DNA from: Streptomyces novaecaesareae
GTDB lineage: Bacteria > Actinomycetota > Actinomycetes > Streptomycetales > Streptomycetaceae
DNA: 64,000 bases
Reading direction: 5' to 3'
Assembly (NCBI RefSeq): GCF_000716875.1
Contig: NZ_JNWQ01000019.1
Span: 1-64,000, forward strand
The position numbers and the translations under genes are program-made. The notes below the pieces were generated by a model that was not told the origin of the DNA, made no database searches, and worked only from the letters and a program-made list of their open reading frames with translations. Shown here in pieces: positions 1 to 7,436 of the stretch (its first letter is position 1; each line of letters starts with the position of its first letter).

Positions 1-80
1 ACCCCAGCCCTGCCACCCTCCCGCCTCACCCCAGCGGGCCGCCGCATCCGCGATGCCATCACAGCCCGGGAGGGCCGGCC

Positions 81-1011
81 ATGAGCGACGCTCATGCCCT
101 GTTCGAGTGGCTGTCACGGCAGCCCGATCCCACCGGATGCGGGCCGGCCCGGGCCGGGGCGGAGGCTGCCATGAGCAACCCTTATCCCCCATCCGAGTGG
201 GCCCCTGCCGCGGCGCCATGCCAGCAGGTACGGGCAGGCCGCCCAAGCCACCGGGCAACCCGTCATGAACGCCACTCATCACCCAACCGAGTGGGCCCCG
301 CGGCAGCGCGATCCTGCCCGGATGCGGGCCACCCCCGGCCGGGACGAGGTCGCCATAAGCACCGCTCATCACCCGAGCGGGCCCCACGGCAACGCAACGG
401 TGCCGGATACCAGCGAGCCCCGGGGAGACGGAGCCACCCATGAGCACCACTCATCACCCATCCGAGTGGCCCCCCTCAGCGCCAACAGGCCAGCAGGTAC
501 GGGCAGGCGGCCCGAGCCACCAGGCAATCGCCCTGAGCCGCACTCATCACCCGAGCGCGCCTCGCGACAACGGCCGGTTCCCAGCCACCCGCGGCCCCTC
601 GGCGAGACGGGATCGTCATGAGCAGCGCTCATCACCCGACCGGGTGGGCCGCCGCCGCAACCGGACGGTCCCGGGGCCGGCGGCGGGCTGGACAGCAGAG
701 AGGGGAACAGCCATGAGCACCGCTCATCCCGCCGCCCCGGCAGGGCGCCGTACTCCAACCGGGCGGGCTGCGGGCGACAGCGCGGGGGCAGGGGAGGCGG
801 CCATGAGCATCACACATGTCACCGGGCGCGCCGGCGGGACGAAGCGGCCCGTCGGAGCCCCGGATACGGGAGGCGATCGCGGCGCGGAACGGTCGGCCAT
901 GAGCAACACTCATCGCGTATGCCGCCTCACCGGCCCTCCTGGCATCGGAGTCGCCCCGGTGCGCCGAACTGCCCTCAAGACACCGGGCGGGCAGTCATGA
1001 GCGACGCTCAT
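81..1011 (+). repeat. Array of eleven ~90 bp repeats carrying the ATGAG-N5-CTCAT dyad
   Basis: Dyads of 15 bp start at 81, 171, 265, 355, 440, 533, 618, 713, 803, 899 and 997, so the step is 85-98 bp. Copies at 81, 618, 713 and 997 have perfect 6-3-6 arms (ATGAGC-N3-GCTCAT); those at 171, 533 and 803 are degenerate. In units 2-7 the dyad is followed by a conserved stretch close to CACCC-CGAGTGGGCCC, and in most units a purine-rich stretch precedes it, so a unit looks like a ribosome site plus a start (M-S-x-x-H-H-P). Spacers show higher order: units 2 and 5 match, 1 and 3 match, 4 and 6 match. The last copy is the proposed start of the ABC ATPase gene. The short reading frames inside the array change frame between units and I do not call them genes. 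Confidence 0.85.
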
Positions 1012-1743
1012 GGCGCCGCGCGCCTGACCGCTCGGGGTGTCGTTCGACGCTACGGGGGGATCGAGGCGGTGGCCGGGGTGGATCTGGTGGCCTTGCCGGG
1101 GCGGATCACCGCGTTGATCGGGCCGAACGGGGCGGGCAAGAGCACGCTGTTCGACTGCCTGGCCGGCACCGTCCGGCCCGATGCGGGGCGGGTGCTGCTC
1201 GGCGGGCGGGATGTCACCCGGCTGCCCGCGCATCGGCGGGTGCGGCTCGGGTTGGCGCGGACCTTCCAGCAGATCGCCGTCTTCCCGACCCTCTCGGTGG
1301 CCGACAACGTCCGGGTGGGTGCCGAGCAGCAGAGCAGGCGGGCCGGGCGGTCCGACGCCCGGGCCGTGGCCGAGCGGACTGCCCGGGCGTTGCGGCTGTT
1401 CGGGCTGCAGGCTGTCGCCGCCGAGCCGGCCGGGGCGCAGCCCTCCGGCGTACTGCGGTTGGTGGAGTTGGCGCGGGCGTTGGCGGGTGGGCCCAGGGTG
1501 CTGCTGCTGGACGAGCCGGCGGCGGGGCTCGACGCCGCGCAGACGGCCCGTCTGGTGTCGGTGCTGCGGGGGCTCGCCGAGCGCGGAATGGCGTTGCTGC
1601 TGGTCGAGCACGACGCCGAGTTGGTCGCCGAACTCGCCGACTCCGTCTACGCGATGGCCGAGGGCCGGATGGTCGCGGGCGGTCCGACCTCGGCCGTCCT
1701 CGCCGACCCCCGTGTCTCCCGGGCCTGGGGAGGGGTGAGCTGA
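997..1743 (+). CDS. ABC transporter ATP-binding protein, LivG type
   Basis: 248-residue ATPase of the branched-chain amino acid (HAAT) importer class, predicted to hydrolyse ATP at the cytoplasmic face of a LivHM-type permease. The sequence shows Walker A GPNGAGKS, a Q-loop in TFQQ, Walker B VLLLDEPAAGLD and the H-loop in VEHD. The signature is poor: QPSGVLRLVELARAL stands where LSGGQ-like residues are usual. I chose ATG 997 because it leaves only a short lead before the first strand (TARGVVRRYGG). That ATG is the last dyad of the upstream array, so the protein begins MSDAH. An in-frame ATG at 919 is possible. The stop overlaps the next start by one base. No permease or binding protein follows, so those partners would lie upstream of the window or elsewhere. 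Confidence 0.85.
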   Translation: MSDAHGAARLTARGVVRRYGGIEAVAGVDLVALPGRITALIGPNGAGKSTLFDCLAGTVRPDAGRVLLGGRDVTRLPAHRRVRLGLARTFQQIAVFPTLSVADNVRVGAEQQSRRAGRSDARAVAERTARALRLFGLQAVAAEPAGAQPSGVLRLVELARALAGGPRVLLLDEPAAGLDAAQTARLVSVLRGLAERGMALLLVEHDAELVAELADSVYAMAEGRMVAGGPTSAVLADPRVSRAWGGVS

Positions 1744-2411
1744 TGCCCGTCGAAGCCGCGCTGCGCGCCGCCCGGGTCCGGTACGGCCCGTTGGAGGCGC
1801 TGCACGGGGTCGACCTGGCCTTCCCCTCGGCCGCCGTCACCGTCCTGCTCGGCCGCAACGGCGCCGGGCGGACGAGCGCGTTGCACGCCCTCGCCGGGGT
1901 CGTCCCGCTGTCGGGCGGCCGGGCGATCTGGCGGGGCCGGGACATCGGCGGGCTGTCGGTGCACCAGCGCGTACGGCGGGGGCTGGCCCTGGTGCCCGCA
2001 GAGCGCGGGGTGTTCGGGTCGCTGACCGTCGCCGAGAACCTGAGCCTGGGCGGCCCGGGGAGGGACGAGGCGCTCGAACTGTTCCCCGAGTTGACCGCCC
2101 TGCTGAATCGCCGGGCGGGCACCCTCTCCGGCGGCCAGCAGCAACTGGTCGCCGTCGGGCGGGCCTTGGCGGCCGGGCCCACCCTCCTCCTGCTCGACGA
2201 GCCCGAACGCGGCCTGGCCCCCGCCGTCGCCGCCCGGCTGCACGCCAATCTGCTGGCCGGCGCCACCGGCGGCCGTACGGTCGTGGTCGCGGCCCAGTCG
2301 CTGCCCCGCACCCTCGCCGGGGCGGCGGTGGTGCACGTGCTGCACCGGGGCGAGGTGGTCTTCTCGGGCGAGCCGGGGGAGGTGGCCGACCGGCCGACCG
2401 CGTCAGCGTGA
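1743..2411 (+). CDS. ABC transporter ATP-binding protein, LivF type
   Basis: 222-residue ATPase, the usual second ATPase of a LivG/LivF heterodimer. It has a Walker A-like GRNGAGRTS in which the normal lysine is arginine, a normal signature TLSGGQQQLVAVGRAL, Walker B LLLLDEPERGLAP, and AAQSLP where LivF proteins usually read VEQN. Start and stop are fused as TGATG with the gene before it, indicating translational coupling. The pair is complementary: this one has the good signature and a modified Walker A, while its partner has the good Walker A and a poor signature. Function as importer ATPase is inferred from family and pairing; the substrate cannot be read from the sequence. Confidence 0.83.
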   Translation: MPVEAALRAARVRYGPLEALHGVDLAFPSAAVTVLLGRNGAGRTSALHALAGVVPLSGGRAIWRGRDIGGLSVHQRVRRGLALVPAERGVFGSLTVAENLSLGGPGRDEALELFPELTALLNRRAGTLSGGQQQLVAVGRALAAGPTLLLLDEPERGLAPAVAARLHANLLAGATGGRTVVVAAQSLPRTLAGAAVVHVLHRGEVVFSGEPGEVADRPTASA

Positions 2412-2498
2412 CCCGACTGGGAGGAAAGCTCCTGGCATCCGCCCGACTACGGTCCCGTTGCTTCCAGTTGACCCTTTCCTTCCGTTCCGGTCGCTACG

Positions 2499-2575
2499 AT
2501 GGCCGCACCCGTGCCGACCGCACATGTCGACCGCACCTGTCGATCGCTCATGTCGATCGCTCATGTCGATTCCAG
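2499..2575 (+). repeat. 13 bp tandem repeats ahead of the membrane-protein gene
   Basis: Units GTGCCGACCGCAC, ATGTCGACCGCAC, CTGTCGATCGCTC, ATGTCGATCGCTC and a fading ATGTCGATTCCAG follow each other at 2511, 2524, 2537, 2550 and 2563. CTCAT recurs every 13 bp at 2547 and 2560. Thirteen is exactly half of the 26 bp step seen in the arrays near 30 and 51 kb, and 2550-2564 differs from the ATGAG-N5-CTCAT dyad only in its left arm. A relation is possible but not proven. The repeats end 30 bp before the GTG start at 2605, in promoter/leader position. Confidence 0.7.
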
Positions 2576-2604
2576 TCGGCACAGCTGGGCAGGGGGAACG
2601 AACC

Positions 2605-3066
2605 GTGAGCCACATCCACGCCCGGGCGAACCAGCGCTCCCCCTGGTGGCTCCGGGCAGGCGGCCCGCTGCTGCTCGGGTGCCTGGGGTGGGTGTGCAGT
2701 GTGCCGACGCTCGCCGCGGACGACTCCATCCACGGGCTCGTGAGCCGTTGCCACGACAGCCCCGGCGCCCCGGCCCATGTGCTGCCGCTCGCCTGGGCGG
2801 GGCTGGTGCTGGGTGTCGGCGCGGTGGTGTGGGGCGGCTGGCAACTCGTCACCGCCGTCCGGCGCAGGACGTTCCGGCTCGGCCTCGGGCACGCTCTGGT
2901 GTGCGTACTGCTGCCGGTGGCGGCGATCGGCGTGCCACTCCAGTACGCCCTCGCACAGACCGCCGCGCACGACACCGGGGCGCAGCGAAGCACCTGCTTC
3001 GGGCTGGGCGGGACCACGGGCGCGACCGATCCTGCCACCGTCCGGGTGGCACGGCTCCGGACCTGA
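2605..3066 (+). CDS. Small membrane protein of unknown function
   Basis: 153-residue protein with three hydrophobic segments: residues about 14-34 (signal-like, WWLRAGGPLLLG ending near PTLAA), about 55-75 (PLAWAGLVLGVGAVVWGG) and about 92-112 (VCVLLPVAAIGVPLQYAL). GTG 2605 is preceded by AGGGGGAA at a good distance and in-frame starts further upstream would translate the 13 bp repeats, so I prefer it. I do not recognise the family. The reading frame stops at TGA 3064-3066 but stays open and coding-like for 85 more codons, to TAA 3322-3324 beside a terminator, so the gene may be interrupted or read through. Confidence 0.6.
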   Translation: MSHIHARANQRSPWWLRAGGPLLLGCLGWVCSVPTLAADDSIHGLVSRCHDSPGAPAHVLPLAWAGLVLGVGAVVWGGWQLVTAVRRRTFRLGLGHALVCVLLPVAAIGVPLQYALAQTAAHDTGAQRSTCFGLGGTTGATDPATVRVARLRT

Positions 3067-3324
3067 TCGCCGCCGCCCGGGAGCACGCGCGAACGCAAGC
3101 CCGCGCGCAAGCCCGAGCCCGAGCCCGAACGCGAGCCCAAGCCCGAGCCCGAGCCCGAGGAGGGCGAACGCGACGGCAGCCACGCGAGGGCGGCGGAGAC
3201 GGATGCGGATCACGGTGCGGCTCCCTTCCCGGGGGCCCTGACGACCCCCGTTCGCAAGTGCCTCAACCCTGACCCCGCCACCCCACCCCGCGCATGTACC
3301 GAACGGCACAACCCTGAGCAGTAA
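3067..3324 (+). other. In-frame coding-like tail after the TGA stop
   Basis: In the frame of the preceding gene these 85 codons read as a charged, proline-rich region (REPKPEPEPEEGERDG and similar) and end at TAA 3322-3324, three bases before a strong terminator. Most codons end in G or C, as in real genes here, although the hexamer repeat GCCCGA also contributes to that. The arrangement suggests the original stop was the TAA and that TGA 3064 is a nonsense change, a frameshift relic or a readthrough site. Confidence 0.4.
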
Positions 3325-3327
3325 GCG

Positions 3328-3365
3328 CCGTGTCCTCCCCTGCCGATCGGCAGGGGAGGACACGG
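3328..3365. terminator. Bidirectional hairpin terminator
   Basis: A perfect 38 bp palindrome centred at 3346/3347, with arms CCGTGTCCTCCCCTGCCGA and its complement. It lies between the rightward membrane-protein gene and the leftward GNAT gene, so it can stop both. No U-tract follows, as is usual in streptomycetes. Confidence 0.8.
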
Positions 3366-3368
3366 GTG

Positions 3369-4148
3369 TCACGCCAGGCCGCGCACGTACGGCGTCGTGG
3401 TGCTCACCCAGGCGAAGCCGAGCCGCTGGAGGATGGGGCGGCTCTGGTCGCTCGCGTCGACCTGCAGGTACCGGTAGCCGAGGTCGGCGGCGAGGCGGGC
3501 CCGGTGGGCGACGAGGGCGCGGTAGATGCCCCGGCCGCGCCACTCGGGTGCGGTGCCGCCGCCCCAGAGGCCGGCGAATCCGGTGCCCGGGTTCAGTTCC
3601 ATCCGGGCCCCGGAGATCGGGCGGTCGCCGGCCATCGCGACGACCATGCTGAGCGTGTCGGTGCCGTGCCGGAGGTGGTCGAGGATCCGCTCGCGCAGGC
3701 GGGGCGCCTCCGTGCCGAAGGCCTGCTCGTGGGCCTGCACCAGCAGGTCCACGCCGGCCGGGTCGGTCACCGGCTGCAGCCGGACGCCCTCGGGCAGGAC
3801 CACGTCGGTGGGCAGGTCCTCGATCCGGGCGATCATCAGGGCCTCGACCGGTTCGGGCGTGAACCCGGCCGCCAGCAGCCGCTTCCCGAGGTCGGCGGGA
3901 CGGTCGTGGGAGTACGCCTTCCACTCGAACTCCAGGCCCAGAGCGGCGAAGTGCCGCACCTGCGCCGCGATCGCCGCGTCCGCCCCGGCCTCGTCCAGGC
4001 CGGACCACACCACGCCGTTCCAGGAGTCCTCCGAACCCACCTGCCGCACCACCGCACCGTCCCGCTCGACGCGGACGCCGGGGCCGTCCGGCTGCGCGTT
4101 GCGCCGGATCCGGTCGTCGAACAGGGCGAGCACTTCGTCATGATCCAT
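3369..4148 (-). CDS. GNAT family N-acetyltransferase
   Basis: 259-residue protein whose C-terminal half is a GNAT acetyl-CoA-dependent acyltransferase domain. Motif A is seen as RGRGIYRAL, followed by a helix and LGYRYLQVDAS, then ILQRLGFAWV near the C-terminus. The N-terminal half (residues 1-120, MDHDEVLALFDDRIR...) is an extra domain common in streptomycete GNATs of this size. I start at ATG 4148 because homolog-like sequence begins there; an in-frame start at 4214 adds an unlikely lead. The substrate is unknown. It ends four bases from the terminator at 3328-3365 and is transcribed alone. Confidence 0.8.
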   Translation of the reverse strand: MDHDEVLALFDDRIRRNAQPDGPGVRVERDGAVVRQVGSEDSWNGVVWSGLDEAGADAAIAAQVRHFAALGLEFEWKAYSHDRPADLGKRLLAAGFTPEPVEALMIARIEDLPTDVVLPEGVRLQPVTDPAGVDLLVQAHEQAFGTEAPRLRERILDHLRHGTDTLSMVVAMAGDRPISGARMELNPGTGFAGLWGGGTAPEWRGRGIYRALVAHRARLAADLGYRYLQVDASDQSRPILQRLGFAWVSTTTPYVRGLA

Positions 4149-4301
4149 CCGCTCACTCCAGCACGGCGCGGGAACGAGCGCCATCGACTTTCCGTCCGGC
4201 CGCCTCCGGTGCACCCGACGACCGGTCCCGAGGCCGGACCCCCGACCAGACCCCGGCCGGTCGGACAGCGGGTCCGGCGGCCAGCCGGACTAGCGACCAG
4301 A

Positions 4302-4694
4302 CTAGCGGCCGGACGGCCGGCCAGCGCGGATCACCTCGCTCGGCGCCTCCGCGCCCATGATGGCGTCCAACACGTCGCGCGCGGCCGCGAGTTCGTCGAT
4401 CCGCCGGGTGATCCGGGCGCGTTCCACGGCCAGGCCGGCACGCAGTTCCGGGCAGGTCGGGCCGGGCCGGCGGTGCCCCGGGGACGGCAGGCCGGGGAGG
4501 ATCTCGGCGATGGCGGCGCTGTTGAGACCGGCCGCGAGGAGGGTGCGGATGCCGTGGACGGCGTCCACGTCCCGCTCGCCGTACTCGCGGTAGCCGCTGG
4601 GGCGGCGCTCGGGGGTGAGCAGGCCCTGTTCCTCGTAGTAGCGCAGGGCACGGGGGGTGACCCCGGTCCGCCGGGCGAGTTCTCCGATCCGCAT
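4302..4694 (-). CDS. MerR family transcriptional regulator
   Basis: 130-residue regulator with the N-terminal MerR winged helix (MRIGELARRTGVTPRALRYY, then EEQGLLTPERRPSGYREY) and a long dimerisation helix. No metal-binding cysteine pattern is evident, so it is more likely to sense an organic or redox signal, if any. AGGAGG eight bases before ATG 4694 fixes the start. It diverges from the imine-reductase-like gene at 4763, and the 68 bp between them holds a MerR-type promoter with a stretched spacer, so that gene is its probable target. Confidence 0.85.
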   Translation of the reverse strand: MRIGELARRTGVTPRALRYYEEQGLLTPERRPSGYREYGERDVDAVHGIRTLLAAGLNSAAIAEILPGLPSPGHRRPGPTCPELRAGLAVERARITRRIDELAAARDVLDAIMGAEAPSEVIRAGRPSGR

Positions 4695-4723
4695 CGCGGG
4701 CACCTCCTGGGTGGGCCTCCGCC

Positions 4724-4755
4724 TTGACTCTGCCGCCGGCGTGAAGGTCTAGCGT
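4724..4755 (+). promoter_or_regulatory. MerR-type promoter/operator with long spacer
   Basis: TTGACT (4724-4729) and TAGCGT (4750-4755) are separated by 20 bp, longer than the 17 bp optimum, as in promoters that MerR proteins untwist. The spacer carries an imperfect dyad GACTCTGCCGCC/GGCGTGAAGGTC. The -10 box ends seven bases before ATG 4763, so the target transcript would be leaderless. Confidence 0.65.
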
Positions 4756-4762
4756 AACCGCC

Positions 4763-5656
4763 ATGCCGAACCGACGATCTTCCTCAACCGGCCCTTCCCG
4801 TAACGCCGTTGCCGTGCTGGGCCTGGGCCCGATGGGCCGGGCGCTGGCCGGGGCGCTGCTGGCGGCCGGCCATCCGGTCACCGTCTGGAACCGCACGCCG
4901 GGCCGGGACGCCGAACCGCTCGCCCTCGGGGCACGGTCGGCCGGGAGCGCCGCCGCGGCGGTGGCGGACGCGCCGCTCGTCCTGCTCTGCGTCCGCGACC
5001 ACGCCGCCGCCCGGGCCGTGCTGGACACCGCCGGGCCCGCCCTGACCGGCCGCACCGTCGTCAACGCCACCTCGATCGGCCCGGACGACGCGCGCGCGAA
5101 CGCCGCCGACGCCCAAGCCCTCGGCGTCCGCCTCCTCGACGCCGCGATCCTCACCCCCACCCCGACCATCGGCCGCCCGGAGGGCACCGTCCTGCTCAGC
5201 GGCGATCCCGAGGCCTTCGCCGCGCACGCCGGGACGCTCCGGGCCCTGGGCACCGTACGCCACGTGGGCGCGGACCCGGGCCGGGCGGCGGCCTTCGACG
5301 CGGCCCTGCTCGATCTGTTCTGGACCACCGTGCACGGCTGGGTCCACGCCCTGGCCCTCGCCCGCGCAGAGGGCATCGGCGGCGCCGAACTCGCGCCGTA
5401 CGCCCAGGGGTTGTCGCGCCTGCTGCCCCCGCTGATCGAGGACTTCGCCCGCCGCGCGGACGACCGTCACCACCCGGGCGACCGCAGCAGCGTGGCCTCC
5501 GCCGCAGCCGGGCTGGCGCACGTCACACACACCGCCCGGGCCCGCGGCCTGGACACCTCCGTCCTGGACGCCGCGCTCGCCCTCACCCGGCGGGCGGTCA
5601 CGGCCGGTCACGGCCCGGACGGGGTGTCCTCCCTGGTCGAACTGCTCTCCGCCTGA
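4763..5656 (+). CDS. NAD(P)-dependent oxidoreductase, imine reductase-like
   Basis: 297-residue member of the beta-hydroxyacid dehydrogenase/imine reductase group. The N-terminal Rossmann fold shows VLGLGPMGRALAGALLAAG and VTVWNRTPGR (basic residues after the second strand suggest NADPH). The C-terminal helical dimerisation domain contains AAFDAALLDLFWTT, where imine reductases carry their catalytic acid. The likely reaction is NADPH reduction of a C=N or C=O bond; the substrate is unknown. It is divergent from the MerR gene and probably controlled by it from the promoter at 4724-4755. Confidence 0.8.
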   Translation: MPNRRSSSTGPSRNAVAVLGLGPMGRALAGALLAAGHPVTVWNRTPGRDAEPLALGARSAGSAAAAVADAPLVLLCVRDHAAARAVLDTAGPALTGRTVVNATSIGPDDARANAADAQALGVRLLDAAILTPTPTIGRPEGTVLLSGDPEAFAAHAGTLRALGTVRHVGADPGRAAAFDAALLDLFWTTVHGWVHALALARAEGIGGAELAPYAQGLSRLLPPLIEDFARRADDRHHPGDRSSVASAAAGLAHVTHTARARGLDTSVLDAALALTRRAVTAGHGPDGVSSLVELLSA

Positions 5657-5669
5657 GGCCGGACGGCGC

Positions 5670-5747
5670 GAGTCCCCACCGCCGAAACCGAGTCCCAACC
5701 GTCGAAACCGAGCCAACCGTCGAAGCCGAGTCCCAACCGTCGAAACG
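5670..5747. repeat. Four tandem ~20 bp repeats
   Basis: Units GAGTCCCCACCGCCGAAACC, GAGTCCCAACCGTCGAAACC, an 18 bp shortened copy, and GAGTCCCAACCGTCGAAACG follow one another between two convergent genes. No strong hairpin is formed. Probably a neutral slippage repeat. Confidence 0.75.
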
Positions 5748-5779
5748 ACGGCAGGGGCCGCCGCGGGAGCGACACCGCC

Positions 5780-6358
5780 TCACGAGTTCCGGTCGGCCGG
5801 CCAGTCCCCCCGCCCGGCCAGGTCCAGCACCAGGGCGGCGATGTTCCAGGAGTCGTCGTCGCCCCGGTGGTGGCGGCCTTCCAGGGGGAGGCCGGCCACG
5901 GTCAGCGCCTCGGCCATGCCGGGGCGTCGGCGCAGGCCGTAGGAGGCGGTGAAGGCGATCTTCGCGTTGGTGTGGCGGTCGCCGAAGGGGTATTCCGTGT
6001 TGGTGTGACGGCACTGGCGGGTGAACTGGTTGCGGTCGTAGTCGCCCCAACTGGCCCACGGGATCGAGCCCGTACGGTGGTGGGCCGCCAGTTCCCGGCA
6101 GGCCTCGCCGAAGGGGAGGCCGCCGTCCACCTCGGCCTGTGTCAGCCCCGTCAGCTCCGTGCAGAAGGGGCTCACCTTCGACCGGGCCGGGCGCACCAGC
6201 AGCCGGTGCTTGGCGAGGCGTTCACCCGCGCGCAGATCGACGACGGTGAGTCCGATCTCGATGATCTCGCTGACCTGCCCGGGTGGCAGCTGCCCCTCCC
6301 AGCAGGTCGCTTCGACATCGATCACGTTCAGCAGGTGCGGGTGCGGGTCGACGGCCAT
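5780..6358 (-). CDS. DEDDh 3'-5' exonuclease family protein
   Basis: 192-residue RNase H-fold exonuclease. The acidic residues appear in order: DVEAT (D and E of motif I) near residue 14, WGDYDRNQF (D of motif II) near 105, and H-x4-D in HHRGDDDSW near 170. This pattern is like the ERI1/KapD group acting on 3' ends of RNA or DNA. The start ATG 6358 lacks a Shine-Dalgarno, but TACACT lies eight bases before it, fitting a leaderless transcript. It is convergent with the oxidoreductase at 4763. Confidence 0.8.
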   Translation of the reverse strand: MAVDPHPHLLNVIDVEATCWEGQLPPGQVSEIIEIGLTVVDLRAGERLAKHRLLVRPARSKVSPFCTELTGLTQAEVDGGLPFGEACRELAAHHRTGSIPWASWGDYDRNQFTRQCRHTNTEYPFGDRHTNAKIAFTASYGLRRRPGMAEALTVAGLPLEGRHHRGDDDSWNIAALVLDLAGRGDWPADRNS

Positions 6359-6425
6359 GGGGAGTGAGTGTAGGAACGTCCACGGCCCCGGGTCATCCGG
6401 ATTTTCTTCGTCCGCTCCTGCGGGG

Positions 6426-7217
6426 CTACTGCGCCAAGTAGCCGCCGTCGACCGGCAGTACGGCGCCGGTGATGAAGGAGGCGTCGTCGGAGGCGAGGAA
6501 GAGGACGGCGGCGGCGACCTCGGCCGGGGCGCCGAGGCGGCCCATCGGGTGGAGCTTCTCGATCGCCGCGAGGTATTCGGGGCCGCCGGGTTCGTCGCTG
6601 AGGCGGGCGACCCGCTCGGTGGTGATGGTGCCGGGGGCGACGGCGTTGACCCGGATGCCGCGGTCGGCCCATTCCACGGCGAGGTGTTTGGTGAGGCCGG
6701 AGGCGACGAACTTGGCGGGCCCGTAGACGGCCTGGCCGCGCTGGCCGGCCTCGCCGGAGATGGAGGAGAGGCAGACGATCGAGCCGCCGGGCCGTTCCTG
6801 GGCGGTCATCGCCTGGATCGCGTACTTGCAGGTCAAGAACATGCCGCGGCCGTCCACGGCCATCACGTGGTCCCAGTCCTCGGCCGTGGCCTCGGTGACC
6901 TCCATCAGCGGGAGCACCCCGGCGTTGGCCACCAGGACGTCCAGCCGCCCGTGCCGTTCGGCGGCGGCATCGATCATCCGGCGGGCGTCCGCGTCGTCGG
7001 CCACGTCGCCGACCACCGTGCTGACGGCGCCCGGGAAACGGTCGGCCAGGCGGCTCAGCCCGTCGGCGTCGATGTCGGTGGCGACCACCGACGCGCCCTC
7101 GCGGACGAAGCGCTCGGCGACGGCCCGTCCGATGCCGCTGGCCGCGCCCGTCACCACGCAGGAACGGCCTGCCAGTCGACCGGTCGCCGGAGTTCCCGCC
7201 GCGTTCGTCGTCACCAT
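6426..7217 (-). CDS. SDR family oxidoreductase
   Basis: 263-residue classical short-chain dehydrogenase. Visible motifs are TGAASGIG near residue 23, D at ATDID (NAD preference), NAG in VANAGVLPL, catalytic serine in LSSISGEAG, and Y-x-x-x-K in VYGPAKFVAS. The C-terminus ends with the usual GAVLPVDGGYL. TAGAGT seven bases before ATG 7217 suggests leaderless transcription. The substrate is unknown. It lies 68 bp before the exonuclease gene on the same strand. Confidence 0.88.
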   Translation of the reverse strand: MVTTNAAGTPATGRLAGRSCVVTGAASGIGRAVAERFVREGASVVATDIDADGLSRLADRFPGAVSTVVGDVADDADARRMIDAAAERHGRLDVLVANAGVLPLMEVTEATAEDWDHVMAVDGRGMFLTCKYAIQAMTAQERPGGSIVCLSSISGEAGQRGQAVYGPAKFVASGLTKHLAVEWADRGIRVNAVAPGTITTERVARLSDEPGGPEYLAAIEKLHPMGRLGAPAEVAAAVLFLASDDASFITGAVLPVDGGYLAQ

Positions 7218-7436
7218 GGGCGCGACTCTACCGACCGGGCGGGCGGAGGTCGGGCTTCCGCCGACAACCCGCGGTCGGCGCGTCGGCGGGGTGGGGCGTG
7301 CCCGGGGGACGGTCCGGCCGGGAGGACAACGGCCGTACGGGCCAAGGCGGTTGCGGCGCCCCGGTCGCAGAAGCGGCCGGGGCGCGCCCGTACGGTGCCC
7401 GGTGTGCCCGCCGCCGCGGAGACGGCGGACGCGCCG

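Noticed and set aside
81..443. Small genes starting at each repeat of array 1 (M-S-x-x-H-H-P peptides)
   Set aside because: Unit lengths shift the frame between copies, the frames overrun into spacer sequence, and nothing beyond the repeated lead is conserved. They could be translated, but I cannot support them as genes.
81..1011. CRISPR array
   Set aside because: Repeats are 15 bp dyads with diverged copies, spacers resemble each other, and no cas gene is present. The same holds for the arrays at 30051-30273 and 51075-51298.
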